Below, one piece after another: positions 52,171-60,585 of a stretch of DNA of 64,000 nucleotides; positions within the stretch are counted from its first letter, which is position 1, and each line of letters starts with the position of its first letter. The notes below the pieces were generated by a model that saw nothing but the letters and a program-made list of their open reading frames with translations, did no database searches and was not told the origin of the DNA. The stretch covers positions 620,001-684,000 of the forward strand of contig AP021858.1 in NCBI GenBank assembly GCA_017347465.1, given 5' to 3'. This DNA is from Candidatus Nitrosymbiomonas proteolyticus. GTDB taxonomy: Bacteria > Armatimonadota > Fimbriimonadia > Fimbriimonadales > Fimbriimonadaceae. A program made the position numbers and the translations under genes.

Positions 52171-53154
52171 CTAGTAAACGACCTCAACCGGACTTCCCGA
52201 CCGAGCGCTCTCGTAGGCCGCAAGGGCTAGGGCGACCGCATTCCAGCCTGAATCCCTCGAGATCGGGGGAGTCGATCCCGTCCGAACGCACGACACGAAC
52301 TCCGAGACCAGCCCAAGGTCCAGGTCGCTGCCGTAACTGGCGACGCCATGCCTCATCGCTGAGTTGGCATAGACGTCGAACGCTTGCGCGAACATGTCCA
52401 TTTCGATCACACCCCGCTCGCCGACCACGTTCATCGTCACATCGCCCCAGGTCTTGTAGCTCTTGGGTCGCGACCAACTGGAGTCGAGGGTCGCGAACAG
52501 CCCGTCGTCGTACTCCATCGTGAGAAGGGCCGAGTCTTCCCAACTCTCACCGTACATACGATTCCCCATAAAGGAGGTGACCCGCCGAGGAAGTCGGCCC
52601 GTGAAGACGCTCAGCAAGTCGGCAACGTGGACGACGTGATCGATCGCCGCGCCGCCGCCGGATTGAGCCGTCTCGACGAACCACCCGAACGGGCAGGTTC
52701 CTCGGTTCGTCGCGCAAATCCCCACGATCGGCCCGATCTCGTCCGCGCGAACTCTCTGGAGAAGCCTCTGGAACGCGGGCGAAAACCGAGTCGGAAATGC
52801 CGTCATCACCCAGGTCCCCCCACGATCGACCGCCTCGAACATCCGATCTCGCTCGTCTCGGGTGGCCACGAGGGGCTTTTCACACAGGGAGGGCAACCCG
52901 AATTCCGCCGCAAGTGCGACGTGATCGGCGTGCTTTCGGTTCTCGCTGGCAACAATCACCGCCTCGCATTGAGAAAGGAGGTCGCTGGGCTGAGCGAAGA
53001 CTTCGCCCCCCCACTTGGCGGCAAACTCGCGGGCTCGGGCCACGTCGTCGTCCCACAACCCCACGAACTCGCACCCTTCTATGCGGCGTAGCGCGGAGAT
53101 GTAGCCCGCGGCATGAAGGTGGGCCGAACTCAAAAGTCCGATTCGGGTAGGCAT
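52171..53154 (-). CDS. Gfo/Idh/MocA family oxidoreductase
   Basis: A 327-residue NAD(P)-dependent sugar dehydrogenase-type protein. The N-terminal Rossmann part (IGLLSSAHLHAAGYISALRRI) lacks a perfect GxGxxG, which is common in distant members. CEKPLVAT is the family EKP motif with the nicotinamide-site lysine, and GGGAAIDHVVHVADLL matches the GGxxxDxGxHxxD metal/catalytic stretch. The substrate cannot be assigned. It ends only a few bases from the convergent kinase gene and precedes nothing else in an obvious pathway. Confidence 0.88.
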   Translation of the reverse strand: MPTRIGLLSSAHLHAAGYISALRRIEGCEFVGLWDDDVARAREFAAKWGGEVFAQPSDLLSQCEAVIVASENRKHADHVALAAEFGLPSLCEKPLVATRDERDRMFEAVDRGGTWVMTAFPTRFSPAFQRLLQRVRADEIGPIVGICATNRGTCPFGWFVETAQSGGGAAIDHVVHVADLLSVFTGRLPRRVTSFMGNRMYGESWEDSALLTMEYDDGLFATLDSSWSRPKSYKTWGDVTMNVVGERGVIEMDMFAQAFDVYANSAMRHGVASYGSDLDLGLVSEFVSCVRTGSTPPISRDSGWNAVALALAAYESARSGSPVEVVY

Positions 53155-53165
53155 GTGGCCCGATT

Positions 53166-53579
53166 CTACTCAGCGACGCCGATCCGCGACACATCGACGC
53201 TTCGGCCTCCCTCGACGAACGAGAATCGGAGCAGCCAAGCTCCCTCCTCTTCGAGAAGCTCTGGCGCGCGCTCTGGCCACTCCACGATCACCAAATGAGT
53301 GGCCCGGTAGTCCTCGATCCCGATGTTTTGCGCGGAAGAGAGGCGGTAAAGGTCGACATGCGCGATCGGAGGATCGGTAGGAAGCGCTTGGATGAGCGTG
53401 AACGTGGGCGACCGGACCGGCCCTTCGAAGCCCAAGGCGTCCGCGACGTATCGCACGAAAGTCGTCTTGCCCACGCCCAGGGGACCCTGAAGCAACACCA
53501 AGTCCCCGGCGCGCCACAAGGGAGCGTAGGTTCGCGCGAGTTCGAACGTGCCCGCTTCAGTGGCGAGGAATTGCGACAC
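53166..53579 (-). CDS. tsaE: tRNA threonylcarbamoyladenosine biosynthesis ATPase
   Basis: TsaE is the small ATPase that works with TsaB, TsaC and TsaD to make t6A in ANN-decoding tRNAs. The 137-residue protein has a Walker A GPLGVGKTTF, then SPTFTLI and HVDLYRLSS, and DLVLLQGPLG before the loop. Length is typical. It starts with GTG three bases after the stop of the VOC gene. None of the other tsa genes is in the window. Confidence 0.92.
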   Translation of the reverse strand: MSQFLATEAGTFELARTYAPLWRAGDLVLLQGPLGVGKTTFVRYVADALGFEGPVRSPTFTLIQALPTDPPIAHVDLYRLSSAQNIGIEDYRATHLVIVEWPERAPELLEEEGAWLLRFSFVEGGRSVDVSRIGVAE

Positions 53580-53582
53580 GGC

Positions 53583-53957
53583 TTAGGCGAGGTCCTTGGC
53601 TTGGACGCCGAGTTGAATCGCCTGGAGGGGGTTGCCGTCGGGGTCCGCGAACGCGAGAATTGCCCCTGACGGCGTATCGTGAAACTCGCGCTCGAGTCGT
53701 ACACCGGCAGCTTCCACTCGCTCGCGGAGCAACCTCAAATCATCGCACTCAAAGCAGGGAACCCAGCCGGTTGGGCCGCTCTTGGCCGTTGACTCCGGAG
53801 ACGAAAGATGCAAGGCGACCCTTAGCCCCCCGGCCAAGAATTCCGTCCAATGGGAAGACTCGAAGGCGGGCTCGGTCTCCATGAGCGACCGATAGAACGA
53901 GACAGCGCGGGGCATGTCGGTGACGAAGCAGAAGACGACGTTGACGCGGCCGATCAT
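53583..53957 (-). CDS. VOC (glyoxalase/bleomycin-resistance-like) family protein
   Basis: A 124-residue single VOC module: VNVVFCFVTDMPRAVSFYRSLM at the start and FADPDGNPLQAIQL near the end, the two conserved halves of the fold. It binds a metal through the family's strand-end residues, but substrate and even enzymatic activity cannot be inferred. It sits between pspA and tsaE on the same strand with very short gaps (18 and 3 bases), likely one transcript. Confidence 0.85.
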   Translation of the reverse strand: MIGRVNVVFCFVTDMPRAVSFYRSLMETEPAFESSHWTEFLAGGLRVALHLSSPESTAKSGPTGWVPCFECDDLRLLRERVEAAGVRLEREFHDTPSGAILAFADPDGNPLQAIQLGVQAKDLA

Positions 53958-53975
53958 GGGAAACGCTCGCTCCCG

Positions 53976-54773
53976 CTACCCGCCGGGGTTGATGCGCTTC
54001 TCCAACTCGTCGAGTTGCTGATCGATCTCAGAAGGCGGCGCCTCGACTGGGGCGGTCGCATCGCCCTGCCCGACTTTCACCTCTTGCGTGTCCGCCGTGG
54101 CGGTCTTGCTCTCCCCTAATCCAAGCCGCTCTTCGAGCTTCTTGAGTTCCTCTTCAGCTTCGTAATCGAGCGCCTTGTCTTCCATGTCCATGATCTTGCC
54201 TTGGATGCTGGTACCAAACATCTCCTGGCGCGCGGCAGCTTCGGCTTGCATGTTCTGAATGCGCTCTTTGGCGGCTCCGAAGGACTCGAACTGGTTTTCA
54301 AAGGTCAGACCTTCCAGCGCCTTGGTGATGCTGTTTTGAATCTGAGCTTGCTTCCACTGCGCCTTCATGGCGAGGGCTTCAGCCGTCTTGCGGCGGACCT
54401 CTTCTTCTTGGCGCTTGACGGCGACCTTGACCGACTCGACCGCAGCGGACGCCTGCGCATAGGACTGGTCGAGTTGCCCGATGACGGCATCGTTATTGGC
54501 TCGTTCGCGCACGAACGACCGGGCAAGCTCCCGATTGCCCTGCTTGAGGGCCATGATGGCTTTGCTTTCGAGTTCCTGAGACTTGCGCCGCGCGTCGTTC
54601 AACATGTTCTCCAAGCGGTTCTTCTGCGTGATCGCCTGAACGGCTTTCTCGCGGTTCTCCGTAAGAGCCTGTTGCATATCGCGACGAGCCTGATCCAGCA
54701 TCATCTCCGGATCTTCAAGCTTGTCCATCGTGCGGTGGAAAAGTCCCACTAGCCAGCGCCAAAAGCGTCTCAT
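53976..54773 (-). CDS. pspA: PspA/IM30 family membrane-stress protein
   Basis: A 265-residue ESCRT-III-like protein that coats and protects the inner membrane. It shows the family start (RRFWRWLVGLFHRTMDKLEDPEMML) with the amphipathic first helix and the DPxxML element, then a long coiled coil (about residues 25-205). A Glu-, Pro- and Gln-rich tail to residue 265 is longer than in E. coli PspA (222). No pspB, pspC or pspF gene is adjacent, as is common outside proteobacteria; the regulatory input is unknown. Confidence 0.92.
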   Translation of the reverse strand: MRRFWRWLVGLFHRTMDKLEDPEMMLDQARRDMQQALTENREKAVQAITQKNRLENMLNDARRKSQELESKAIMALKQGNRELARSFVRERANNDAVIGQLDQSYAQASAAVESVKVAVKRQEEEVRRKTAEALAMKAQWKQAQIQNSITKALEGLTFENQFESFGAAKERIQNMQAEAAARQEMFGTSIQGKIMDMEDKALDYEAEEELKKLEERLGLGESKTATADTQEVKVGQGDATAPVEAPPSEIDQQLDELEKRINPGG

Positions 54774-54858
54774 TCTAACCCCTGAATTCGGTCAACGGAC
54801 ATTATACATAACCGAACGGCATCCCAAGTGGGTTTACCGAAACCGACCCCAACCCGGA

Positions 54859-56832
54859 TCATCGAACCGGGAACACCGCCTTGAGGATCAGGCGCCTTTG
54901 GAAGCTGTCTGCGTTCGGATCGCCCAGAACAAGGTAGTACTCGACTCCAAGGTTGCCTGAGTATCGGAAGGACAGGTAGCCGCTCCACTTGTCGTCGCGC
55001 ACGACCGCCCTGCCCGAAATCGAGCGGTACCGATCGACTTCGTAGCTGGCCCCCAGAATGTGCTGGGTGCGAGTCGTCGACCCTTCTCGCTCGAATTGCA
55101 GGAACGGACCGACCGTGATGCGGTTCGAGAATCGCTTTTGCAGCCCAAGAGACACCAAGGAATAGTCCTCTCCCTCAACGTCGCCGAAGAGGTAGCCGAA
55201 GCTCATTCGATGGTAGGGATTCGAATCGGGGTAGGAAAGTTCGAAGCCCCCAAGGGTCGCGACTTCCCCTCGGAAGTCCTCACGTACGGCGAACGTCTCG
55301 ACGTTCAGGTCCGACCTCGTCGTAAACTCGACGCCCGCTTCGATCCCCCTCAAATAGACCCCGCTTCCGTCCAGCGCCTGTGTATCGCGAAAACCAAGGG
55401 CAAAACCGAGTTCGGAGAGCGGCCCGGCGGTGTAGGAGCGCTGATCCTCGAGGAAGCCGTTCCAGCCCCGAAAGCCGACGCGGGGCGAAAACCCGATGCG
55501 AGGCAGGAAGTTCTCGTCGATATGTTGGTAACCCACCTGGCCATATACCGAGCCGTGCCTGTAGAGAAGGTCGGCGTCGTATCGGTGTGCGGTCCCCAGG
55601 TCGGAATCATGGGTCGTGTTATACAGCAGGGCCATTCCGACGGGCCCCTCGAGCTGAGTGAGTTCGAGCGCGGCGGCTGTGTTCGTCAGATTGTCGTCCG
55701 GGTCGTCGAAGTGGACCGCGCCCGCAGTGAGTGAGCTCTGCGTGCCCCAACTCAGCCTGTAACGAGCCGCAGCCGCGCTTTCGTGGCCGAATCGGGTCGT
55801 GGCGAGCGCTCCCACGAGCGCCCGGTCGCTGACCTTGCCGAAGACTTTCGCTCCGAAGTCGAACTGACGGATCCTCTGAGGGGCGAACAAGGACGCTGAC
55901 ATTCCCCCCATCCGGAAGGCGCTGCTTCCCTCGACGAAAAACGGCCGCCGCTCTTCGGCAAGGCGTTCGAACCTTGAAAACTCAAGGCTCAGCACCGACC
56001 CTTCGATGTTTCGGAAATCAGGATTGATCGAGGCGAGGCTCGTGAGCTGAGGGTTGATGTCGTACCGAATGTCGAGTCCGGTATCCAGCACTTCCGCCCG
56101 CTGCTCGTCGTCGTAGCCTATCGTTTGGTAGCCGAGAACGAGCAGGGGATTGGGCTCGGAAAGCTCCGGGACCGCGACGTCCAGCCAGAACCCATTGAAC
56201 TTCCTTTGCTCCTGGGGGCCGAGATCACACCAAGCGACGGTCAACTGTTCGCGAGGGATCTCCCGGCCAAAATTGACCTCCAGATTCCTGACTCCCGCAG
56301 GGGGCAGCCTCAGGATTTTCCAGGGGATTCGGATCTCGCACTCCCAGCCGGCGTCGGTGATGCGAGTGCGTGCTTGCCATTCGCCTTCCCATTCGCGCTT
56401 CGAGGCCCGACCGCCCGCAAATTCCGCCCGGGTTCCTCCGCCCGCCGAGACCTTGAACTCGTTCGTATCGCTTTCTTGGTGGGTTGCGAACGGGTTGACC
56501 AGGACGATAACGTTGTCGTTGCCATTGAGCGAAACGTTGCGGCGGTACTCGGTTGCGCGAATCAGATCAGGCCGGGGATCGGGGCAGAAGAACGCGAAGT
56601 AAAGGGCTTGCTCGTCGTACCCCGCATACAACTCGCAATCGTACGAGGTTCTTTGCCCGGTCGCGAGGTGGACGAACTGGCCGGACTTTTCCGCCTGACC
56701 CCACTCGTACGCGTCGATGACTCCGTCGATGACGGGCGGAGAATCGAGTTTTTTGCCTGGAAGCATTCGGTTTCGCTCCGCCAGGGCCCAGGTGGAACAG
56801 AGCAATAAGGCTGTGACGACAATCCCTCGCAT
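54859..56832 (-). CDS. DUF5916 family protein: CBM9-like domain plus outer-membrane barrel
   Basis: A 657-residue exported protein (signal GIVVTALLLCSTWALA). Residues about 30-190 match the carbohydrate-binding family 9-type domain that opens DUF5916 proteins (PPVIDGVIDAYEWGQA, YAGYDEQALYFAFFCPDPRPD, WECEIRIPWKILRL). The rest is a large barrel-like region (INPDFRNIEGS, RRPFFVEGS, then many alternating strands) ending RRLILKAVFPVR. Family members are thought to sit in the outer membrane; substrate unknown. The ATG at 56832 is preferred because the signal peptide begins there. It is not obviously in an operon. Confidence 0.85.
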   Translation of the reverse strand: MRGIVVTALLLCSTWALAERNRMLPGKKLDSPPVIDGVIDAYEWGQAEKSGQFVHLATGQRTSYDCELYAGYDEQALYFAFFCPDPRPDLIRATEYRRNVSLNGNDNVIVLVNPFATHQESDTNEFKVSAGGGTRAEFAGGRASKREWEGEWQARTRITDAGWECEIRIPWKILRLPPAGVRNLEVNFGREIPREQLTVAWCDLGPQEQRKFNGFWLDVAVPELSEPNPLLVLGYQTIGYDDEQRAEVLDTGLDIRYDINPQLTSLASINPDFRNIEGSVLSLEFSRFERLAEERRPFFVEGSSAFRMGGMSASLFAPQRIRQFDFGAKVFGKVSDRALVGALATTRFGHESAAAARYRLSWGTQSSLTAGAVHFDDPDDNLTNTAAALELTQLEGPVGMALLYNTTHDSDLGTAHRYDADLLYRHGSVYGQVGYQHIDENFLPRIGFSPRVGFRGWNGFLEDQRSYTAGPLSELGFALGFRDTQALDGSGVYLRGIEAGVEFTTRSDLNVETFAVREDFRGEVATLGGFELSYPDSNPYHRMSFGYLFGDVEGEDYSLVSLGLQKRFSNRITVGPFLQFEREGSTTRTQHILGASYEVDRYRSISGRAVVRDDKWSGYLSFRYSGNLGVEYYLVLGDPNADSFQRRLILKAVFPVR

Positions 56833-56912
56833 GGTGAGGTAGTCGTTATGGCATATCGCGAGGTTGCAGGTCTGCCGCAAAGGACCCAGAATCTTGCCCG
56901 AACGGCCCAGTT

Positions 56913-57827
56913 CTACCGGCTTCGCATGAGCTGTTCGACTTCGTCAGGGCTTCGCCGACGGTCGAATCCGTGCGGATCGCGGAACTGGTAGGGCAACCCC
57001 TCCAGTTTGCGAGCGACGAATTCGGGGTCGAGGGGAGGACTCTCGACGACATCAATCTCAGGCAACCGGCTCCGGGCGACTTCCGCAAAGCCCGGATGGA
57101 TGTCATAGCCGACCGCAAAACGCCCCCATTCCGAAGCCGCCTTGAGCGTCGTTCCGCTCCCCGCGAAGGGGTCGAGCACGGTCTCACCTGGAAACGAAAA
57201 CATGCGGAGCAGCCTCGCGGGCACTTCGACCGGAAACGCTGCCGGATGAGACGAGCCCTTTTCTCCGGGAATGCTCCAGTGGCCGGCGAAAAACGTATTC
57301 CACTCCTCCGCTGTAAGAGTCGCGGCCACCTTCTGATCCTGCGAGACTGTCGGAGGTTTGCCGAGCTTCTTGAAGAGCAGGATGTACTCGAAATCGACCT
57401 TGATCATCCCGTTGCGGGGACGCGGGTACGAACCCATAATGACCGCGCCCCCGGTCGTTCGCATCGAGGTGACCTTGCGCCAAATGATCGTGCCCATGTA
57501 GTCCATCCCCAAGGTCTCGCAACAGCGAATCACCTCGGACTGGAGCGAAATGAGCTTGTATCGGCCATACGCCGCCGCGCGGGCGAACTGATCGCCCACA
57601 TTGACGCAGAGTCGGCAGCCTGGGTGAAGCACCCTCTCGCACTCCGACCAAACGAGGTTCAGGTGGTTGATAAACGACTCGTACGACTCGGAAAAGCCCA
57701 CTTGCGAGGCGTGGCCATAGTCCTTGATCTGCCAATAGGGCGGAGAGGTCACGATGAGGTGAACCGAGTTCGATTCAAGGTCGGCCAAGTGGCGGGAGTC
57801 ACCTATTATCCAGCGAAGTCGGCTCAT
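56913..57827 (-). CDS. orphan DNA methyltransferase (beta class, N4-cytosine or N6-adenine)
   Basis: A 304-residue site-specific methyltransferase. The catalytic motif IV TSPPYWQIKDYG comes before the AdoMet-binding motif I DPFAGSGTTLKAA, the order of the beta class; SPPY is more usual for N4-cytosine enzymes but also occurs in N6-adenine ones. Further motifs: RVLHPGCRLCVNVGD and FAVGYDIHPGF. No restriction nuclease or specificity subunit lies next to it, so it acts alone, for example in regulation or protection. The recognition sequence cannot be read from the protein. It is divergent from the epimerase-like gene. Confidence 0.9.
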   Translation of the reverse strand: MSRLRWIIGDSRHLADLESNSVHLIVTSPPYWQIKDYGHASQVGFSESYESFINHLNLVWSECERVLHPGCRLCVNVGDQFARAAAYGRYKLISLQSEVIRCCETLGMDYMGTIIWRKVTSMRTTGGAVIMGSYPRPRNGMIKVDFEYILLFKKLGKPPTVSQDQKVAATLTAEEWNTFFAGHWSIPGEKGSSHPAAFPVEVPARLLRMFSFPGETVLDPFAGSGTTLKAASEWGRFAVGYDIHPGFAEVARSRLPEIDVVESPPLDPEFVARKLEGLPYQFRDPHGFDRRRSPDEVEQLMRSR

Positions 57828-57932
57828 CGTTGCGGCACTTTATCAGACGCTTGCAACCGGTCGATCGGAGTAGTCATGCTCCGGTTTCGGGTACACATCA
57901 TCCCGCTGGCATTGGGTCTACGAAGGTTTTGC

Positions 57933-58985
57933 ATGGCCGACTTTTCCTTTCGACGTCTTTCCCTCAAAAAGCTGTTTCCCCTCGCTATTAGTCGCGGTGT
58001 GAGCACCGGATCGGAAAACCTGTTCGTTTTCGCGTCGGACGGGACTCATGTGGGCATCGGAGAGGCCTCGCCGAGCACGGGAACCGAAAACGTCACGGCG
58101 GGGCGGGGCGAACAGCAACTCGCAGAATTCCTAACTCCCGAGATCGCCTCGCTTTCGCGCACGGAAGTCTGGGACCGCATGCGAGAGGCGGGGATCGATC
58201 CGCCCGCGATGGCCGCCGTCGATGTCGCCCTCTGGGACCTCTTCGCGAAGCAATGCGGGAAGCCGCTCTATGAGGTGTTCGGCTTGCCCAAGCCCACCGT
58301 GCCGACGAGCGTGACCATCGGAATCAACCCACCTGAGGTCGTGAGGGAGCGCGTGCCGAAGATTCTTTCGATGACGGGCGCGAAGTGCCTCAAGGTGAAG
58401 CTCGGGTCGAAGGAGGGCATCGAAGCCGATCAAGTAAGTTTCTTGGCGACTCTGGAGGCAGCCGCGCCGTTCGCGCCCAAGCTGCGAGTCGACGCCAATG
58501 GGGGCTGGAGCTTATCGGACGCGAAGGTCATGCTCCGCTGGCTCGCCGAACGGGGGGTCGATTACGTGGAGCAGCCACTCGTCGAAGGGGCCGAAGATCA
58601 GCTACCCCAGTTGTTCGCGGGCCGCCCCCTGCCCCTCTACGTCGATGAATCGTGCCGGTTCGCCAAAGACGTTCCGAGGTTGGCAGGCGGAGCCGACGGA
58701 GTCAACCTCAAGCTGATGAAGTGCGGCGGGATCACGGAGGCGCTGCGGATCATCGCAGCCGCCCGGGCGCACGGCATGGGGACGATGATCGGCTGCATGA
58801 GCGAATCCTCCATCGCCATCGCGGCGGGGGCTGCGCTCGGCGCATGTTTCGATCACATCGATCTCGACAGCCATCTCAACCTTGACCCGGACCCTGCCGA
58901 GGGCCTCGGGTTCGTCGAGGGCGTGGTGATGCCGCCTGACGCTCCCGGCCACGGCGCAAGCCTCAAGCCCGAATTCGCGAGTTGA
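57933..58985 (+). CDS. enolase-superfamily racemase (dipeptide epimerase / DgcA-like N-acetyl-D-glutamate racemase)
   Basis: A 350-residue member of the mandelate-racemase group of the enolase superfamily. The N-terminal capping domain is followed by a barrel with KCLKVKLGS (K-x-K base), RVDANGGW (first metal Asp), DYVEQPL (Glu), YVDESC (third metal ligand, Asp) and NLKLMKCGG (opposite lysine), the layout of L-Ala-D/L-Glu epimerases. The next gene is a DUF1611 protein overlapping or touching it. That pairing is the one reported for DgcA/DgcN in D-glutamate catabolism, where the epimerase-like enzyme racemises N-acetyl-D-glutamate. The specific substrate is therefore inferred from the neighbour. 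Confidence 0.85.
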   Translation: MADFSFRRLSLKKLFPLAISRGVSTGSENLFVFASDGTHVGIGEASPSTGTENVTAGRGEQQLAEFLTPEIASLSRTEVWDRMREAGIDPPAMAAVDVALWDLFAKQCGKPLYEVFGLPKPTVPTSVTIGINPPEVVRERVPKILSMTGAKCLKVKLGSKEGIEADQVSFLATLEAAAPFAPKLRVDANGGWSLSDAKVMLRWLAERGVDYVEQPLVEGAEDQLPQLFAGRPLPLYVDESCRFAKDVPRLAGGADGVNLKLMKCGGITEALRIIAAARAHGMGTMIGCMSESSIAIAAGAALGACFDHIDLDSHLNLDPDPAEGLGFVEGVVMPPDAPGHGASLKPEFAS

Positions 58986-58993
58986 GGACGGAA

Positions 58994-60049
58994 ATGCTGC
59001 GAACCGATCACAAGCTCGCCCTCTTCATGGAGGGCGCTCTGGGCGAAGACACCGGCAAGATGGGGCTCGCGGTCTTGCGATACTCGCCGAACCCGGTGGC
59101 GTGCGTCATCGACTCCTGCCATGTCGGCGCGGACCTGCGCGGATTGGTGAAGGTCGATCGGAGCCCGCCCATCGTCGGTACGGTCAGAGAGGCTGCGGCG
59201 CTCGGAGCGGAGGTGCTCGTGCTGGGGATCGCTCCCCCCGGAGGATTGATTCCCGAACGGTGGTGGGCCTGCATCGATGAGGCGGTCGAACTCGGATTGA
59301 GCGTGGTCAACGGACTCCATGACCACCTGGCAGAGAGGTACCGCGATCTGCGCGAGGGGCAATGGGTGTGGGACGTTCGGGTCGAGCCTAAGGGCCTCAA
59401 ACCGGGCGAAGGTCTTGCTCGAACGCTCTCCAACCGGCGCGTGCTGATGGTCGGGACCGACATGAGCGTCGGCAAGATGACTTCGGGCCTCGAAGTCCAT
59501 TTCGAGATGCTTCGGCGAGGGGTGAAGTCCGCGTTCGTGGCGACCGGCCAAGTGGGCATTACCGTGATGGGTTCGGGTGTGCCTCTCGACGCGGTGCGGC
59601 TCGACTTCGCTTCTGGAGCGATCGAAAGAGAGGTGATGGCCGCAAGGGACGCCGATGTTGTGGTCGTCGAAGGCCAAGGCGCGCTCTTGCACCCAGGTAG
59701 CAGCGCGACCCTCCCCCTAATGCGAGGGACGATCCCCACTGACCTTATCATGTGTACTCGGGCGAACCAGCCGACGCTTCGCAGGGTTCCTTGGGTTCGA
59801 GTGCCCAGCCTGAAGGAGTACATCGCGCTCTACGAGAGCCTGGCGAGCACCTTGGGAACGTTCCCCTCGCCCAAGACACTGGGGCTTTGTGTGATTACGG
59901 CGAGTCTCGAAGAAGGCGCGGCGCTCGACGAGTGCAAGAGGATCGAAGATGAAACCGGCTTGCCTACCGTCGACCCGATCCGTCATGGGGTTTCGAGATT
60001 GGTGGATTCCTTGCTCGGGACACCTCCCATATTGCGACCGGTATCATAG
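58994..60049 (+). CDS. DUF1611 family protein (DgcN-like D-glutamate N-acetyltransferase)
   Basis: A 351-residue DUF1611 protein. The C-terminal half has a P-loop-type motif GTDMSVGKMT (about residue 150) and VVVEGQGALLHPG; the N-terminal half is a Rossmann-like region (LVLGIAPPGG). GAGG lies about seven bases before the ATG at 58994; an in-frame TTG at 58982 would overlap the stop of the racemase gene. In marine bacteria DgcN acetylates D-glutamate and DgcA converts the product to N-acetyl-L-glutamate. The close coupling to an epimerase-like gene supports the same role here, but this is not proven. N-acetyl-L-glutamate is also the first arginine intermediate. Confidence 0.8.
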   Translation: MLRTDHKLALFMEGALGEDTGKMGLAVLRYSPNPVACVIDSCHVGADLRGLVKVDRSPPIVGTVREAAALGAEVLVLGIAPPGGLIPERWWACIDEAVELGLSVVNGLHDHLAERYRDLREGQWVWDVRVEPKGLKPGEGLARTLSNRRVLMVGTDMSVGKMTSGLEVHFEMLRRGVKSAFVATGQVGITVMGSGVPLDAVRLDFASGAIEREVMAARDADVVVVEGQGALLHPGSSATLPLMRGTIPTDLIMCTRANQPTLRRVPWVRVPSLKEYIALYESLASTLGTFPSPKTLGLCVITASLEEGAALDECKRIEDETGLPTVDPIRHGVSRLVDSLLGTPPILRPVS

Positions 60050-60120
60050 ACCATCGACTCCGCCCCACCCAAGGCGTGCAATCCGGTTCGGCCGAAGAGG
60101 GCAAAGCGAGGCTCCGTGTC

Positions 60121-60585
60121 ATGAGCAAACCAACCAGCTACGACCTGACGCGAGTCGCAGGCGACACGGCTCTGCTGGCCTTCGTGGCGGGCGCGGGGAC
60201 GGCCATCGTCGCCAACCTTCCGCTCAGCCGATACGACGTGCCGGGCTGGACGCTCCTCTTAAGCCCCCTCGCAGGCGCGAGCGTCGTTCTCGCCGTTTTG
60301 ATCCGGTTCATTTCGGGCTTGGTCCCTCTCAAGGGTTCGAGGTTCCCCAGCAACCTCACCTTGCCCGTCCTTCACCTCGCGATCGTGCTTGTGATCGTGG
60401 TTTTGGTCACCACCAAGCCGACGGGCATCCAGCGCCCCGCGGAGTCGTTCGCGGTTCTCGAGTACTGGCTGCGGCCCGCGAGCCTACTCCTTGTCGCAGG
60501 GGGCGAAATGGCGATTATGACGGCCTTCGCCATGGTGCAGGCCCGAGCCTCTCGCAATCAGGACGCCGAGGAGTCGAATCTGTGA
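60121..60585 (+). CDS. small membrane protein, function unknown
   Basis: A 154-residue protein with about four membrane segments (TALLAFVAGAGTAIVANL, LLLSPLAGASVVLAVLIRFI, LTLPVLHLAIVLVIVVLV, LLLVAGGEMAIMTAFAMV). Starts at ATG 60121; an upstream ATG at 60076 would add 15 residues with no hydrophobic character. No family recognised. Its stop overlaps the GTG of ribF (GTGA), so the two are cotranslated; a role in flavin transport would be guesswork. Confidence 0.7.
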   Translation: MSKPTSYDLTRVAGDTALLAFVAGAGTAIVANLPLSRYDVPGWTLLLSPLAGASVVLAVLIRFISGLVPLKGSRFPSNLTLPVLHLAIVLVIVVLVTTKPTGIQRPAESFAVLEYWLRPASLLLVAGGEMAIMTAFAMVQARASRNQDAEESNL

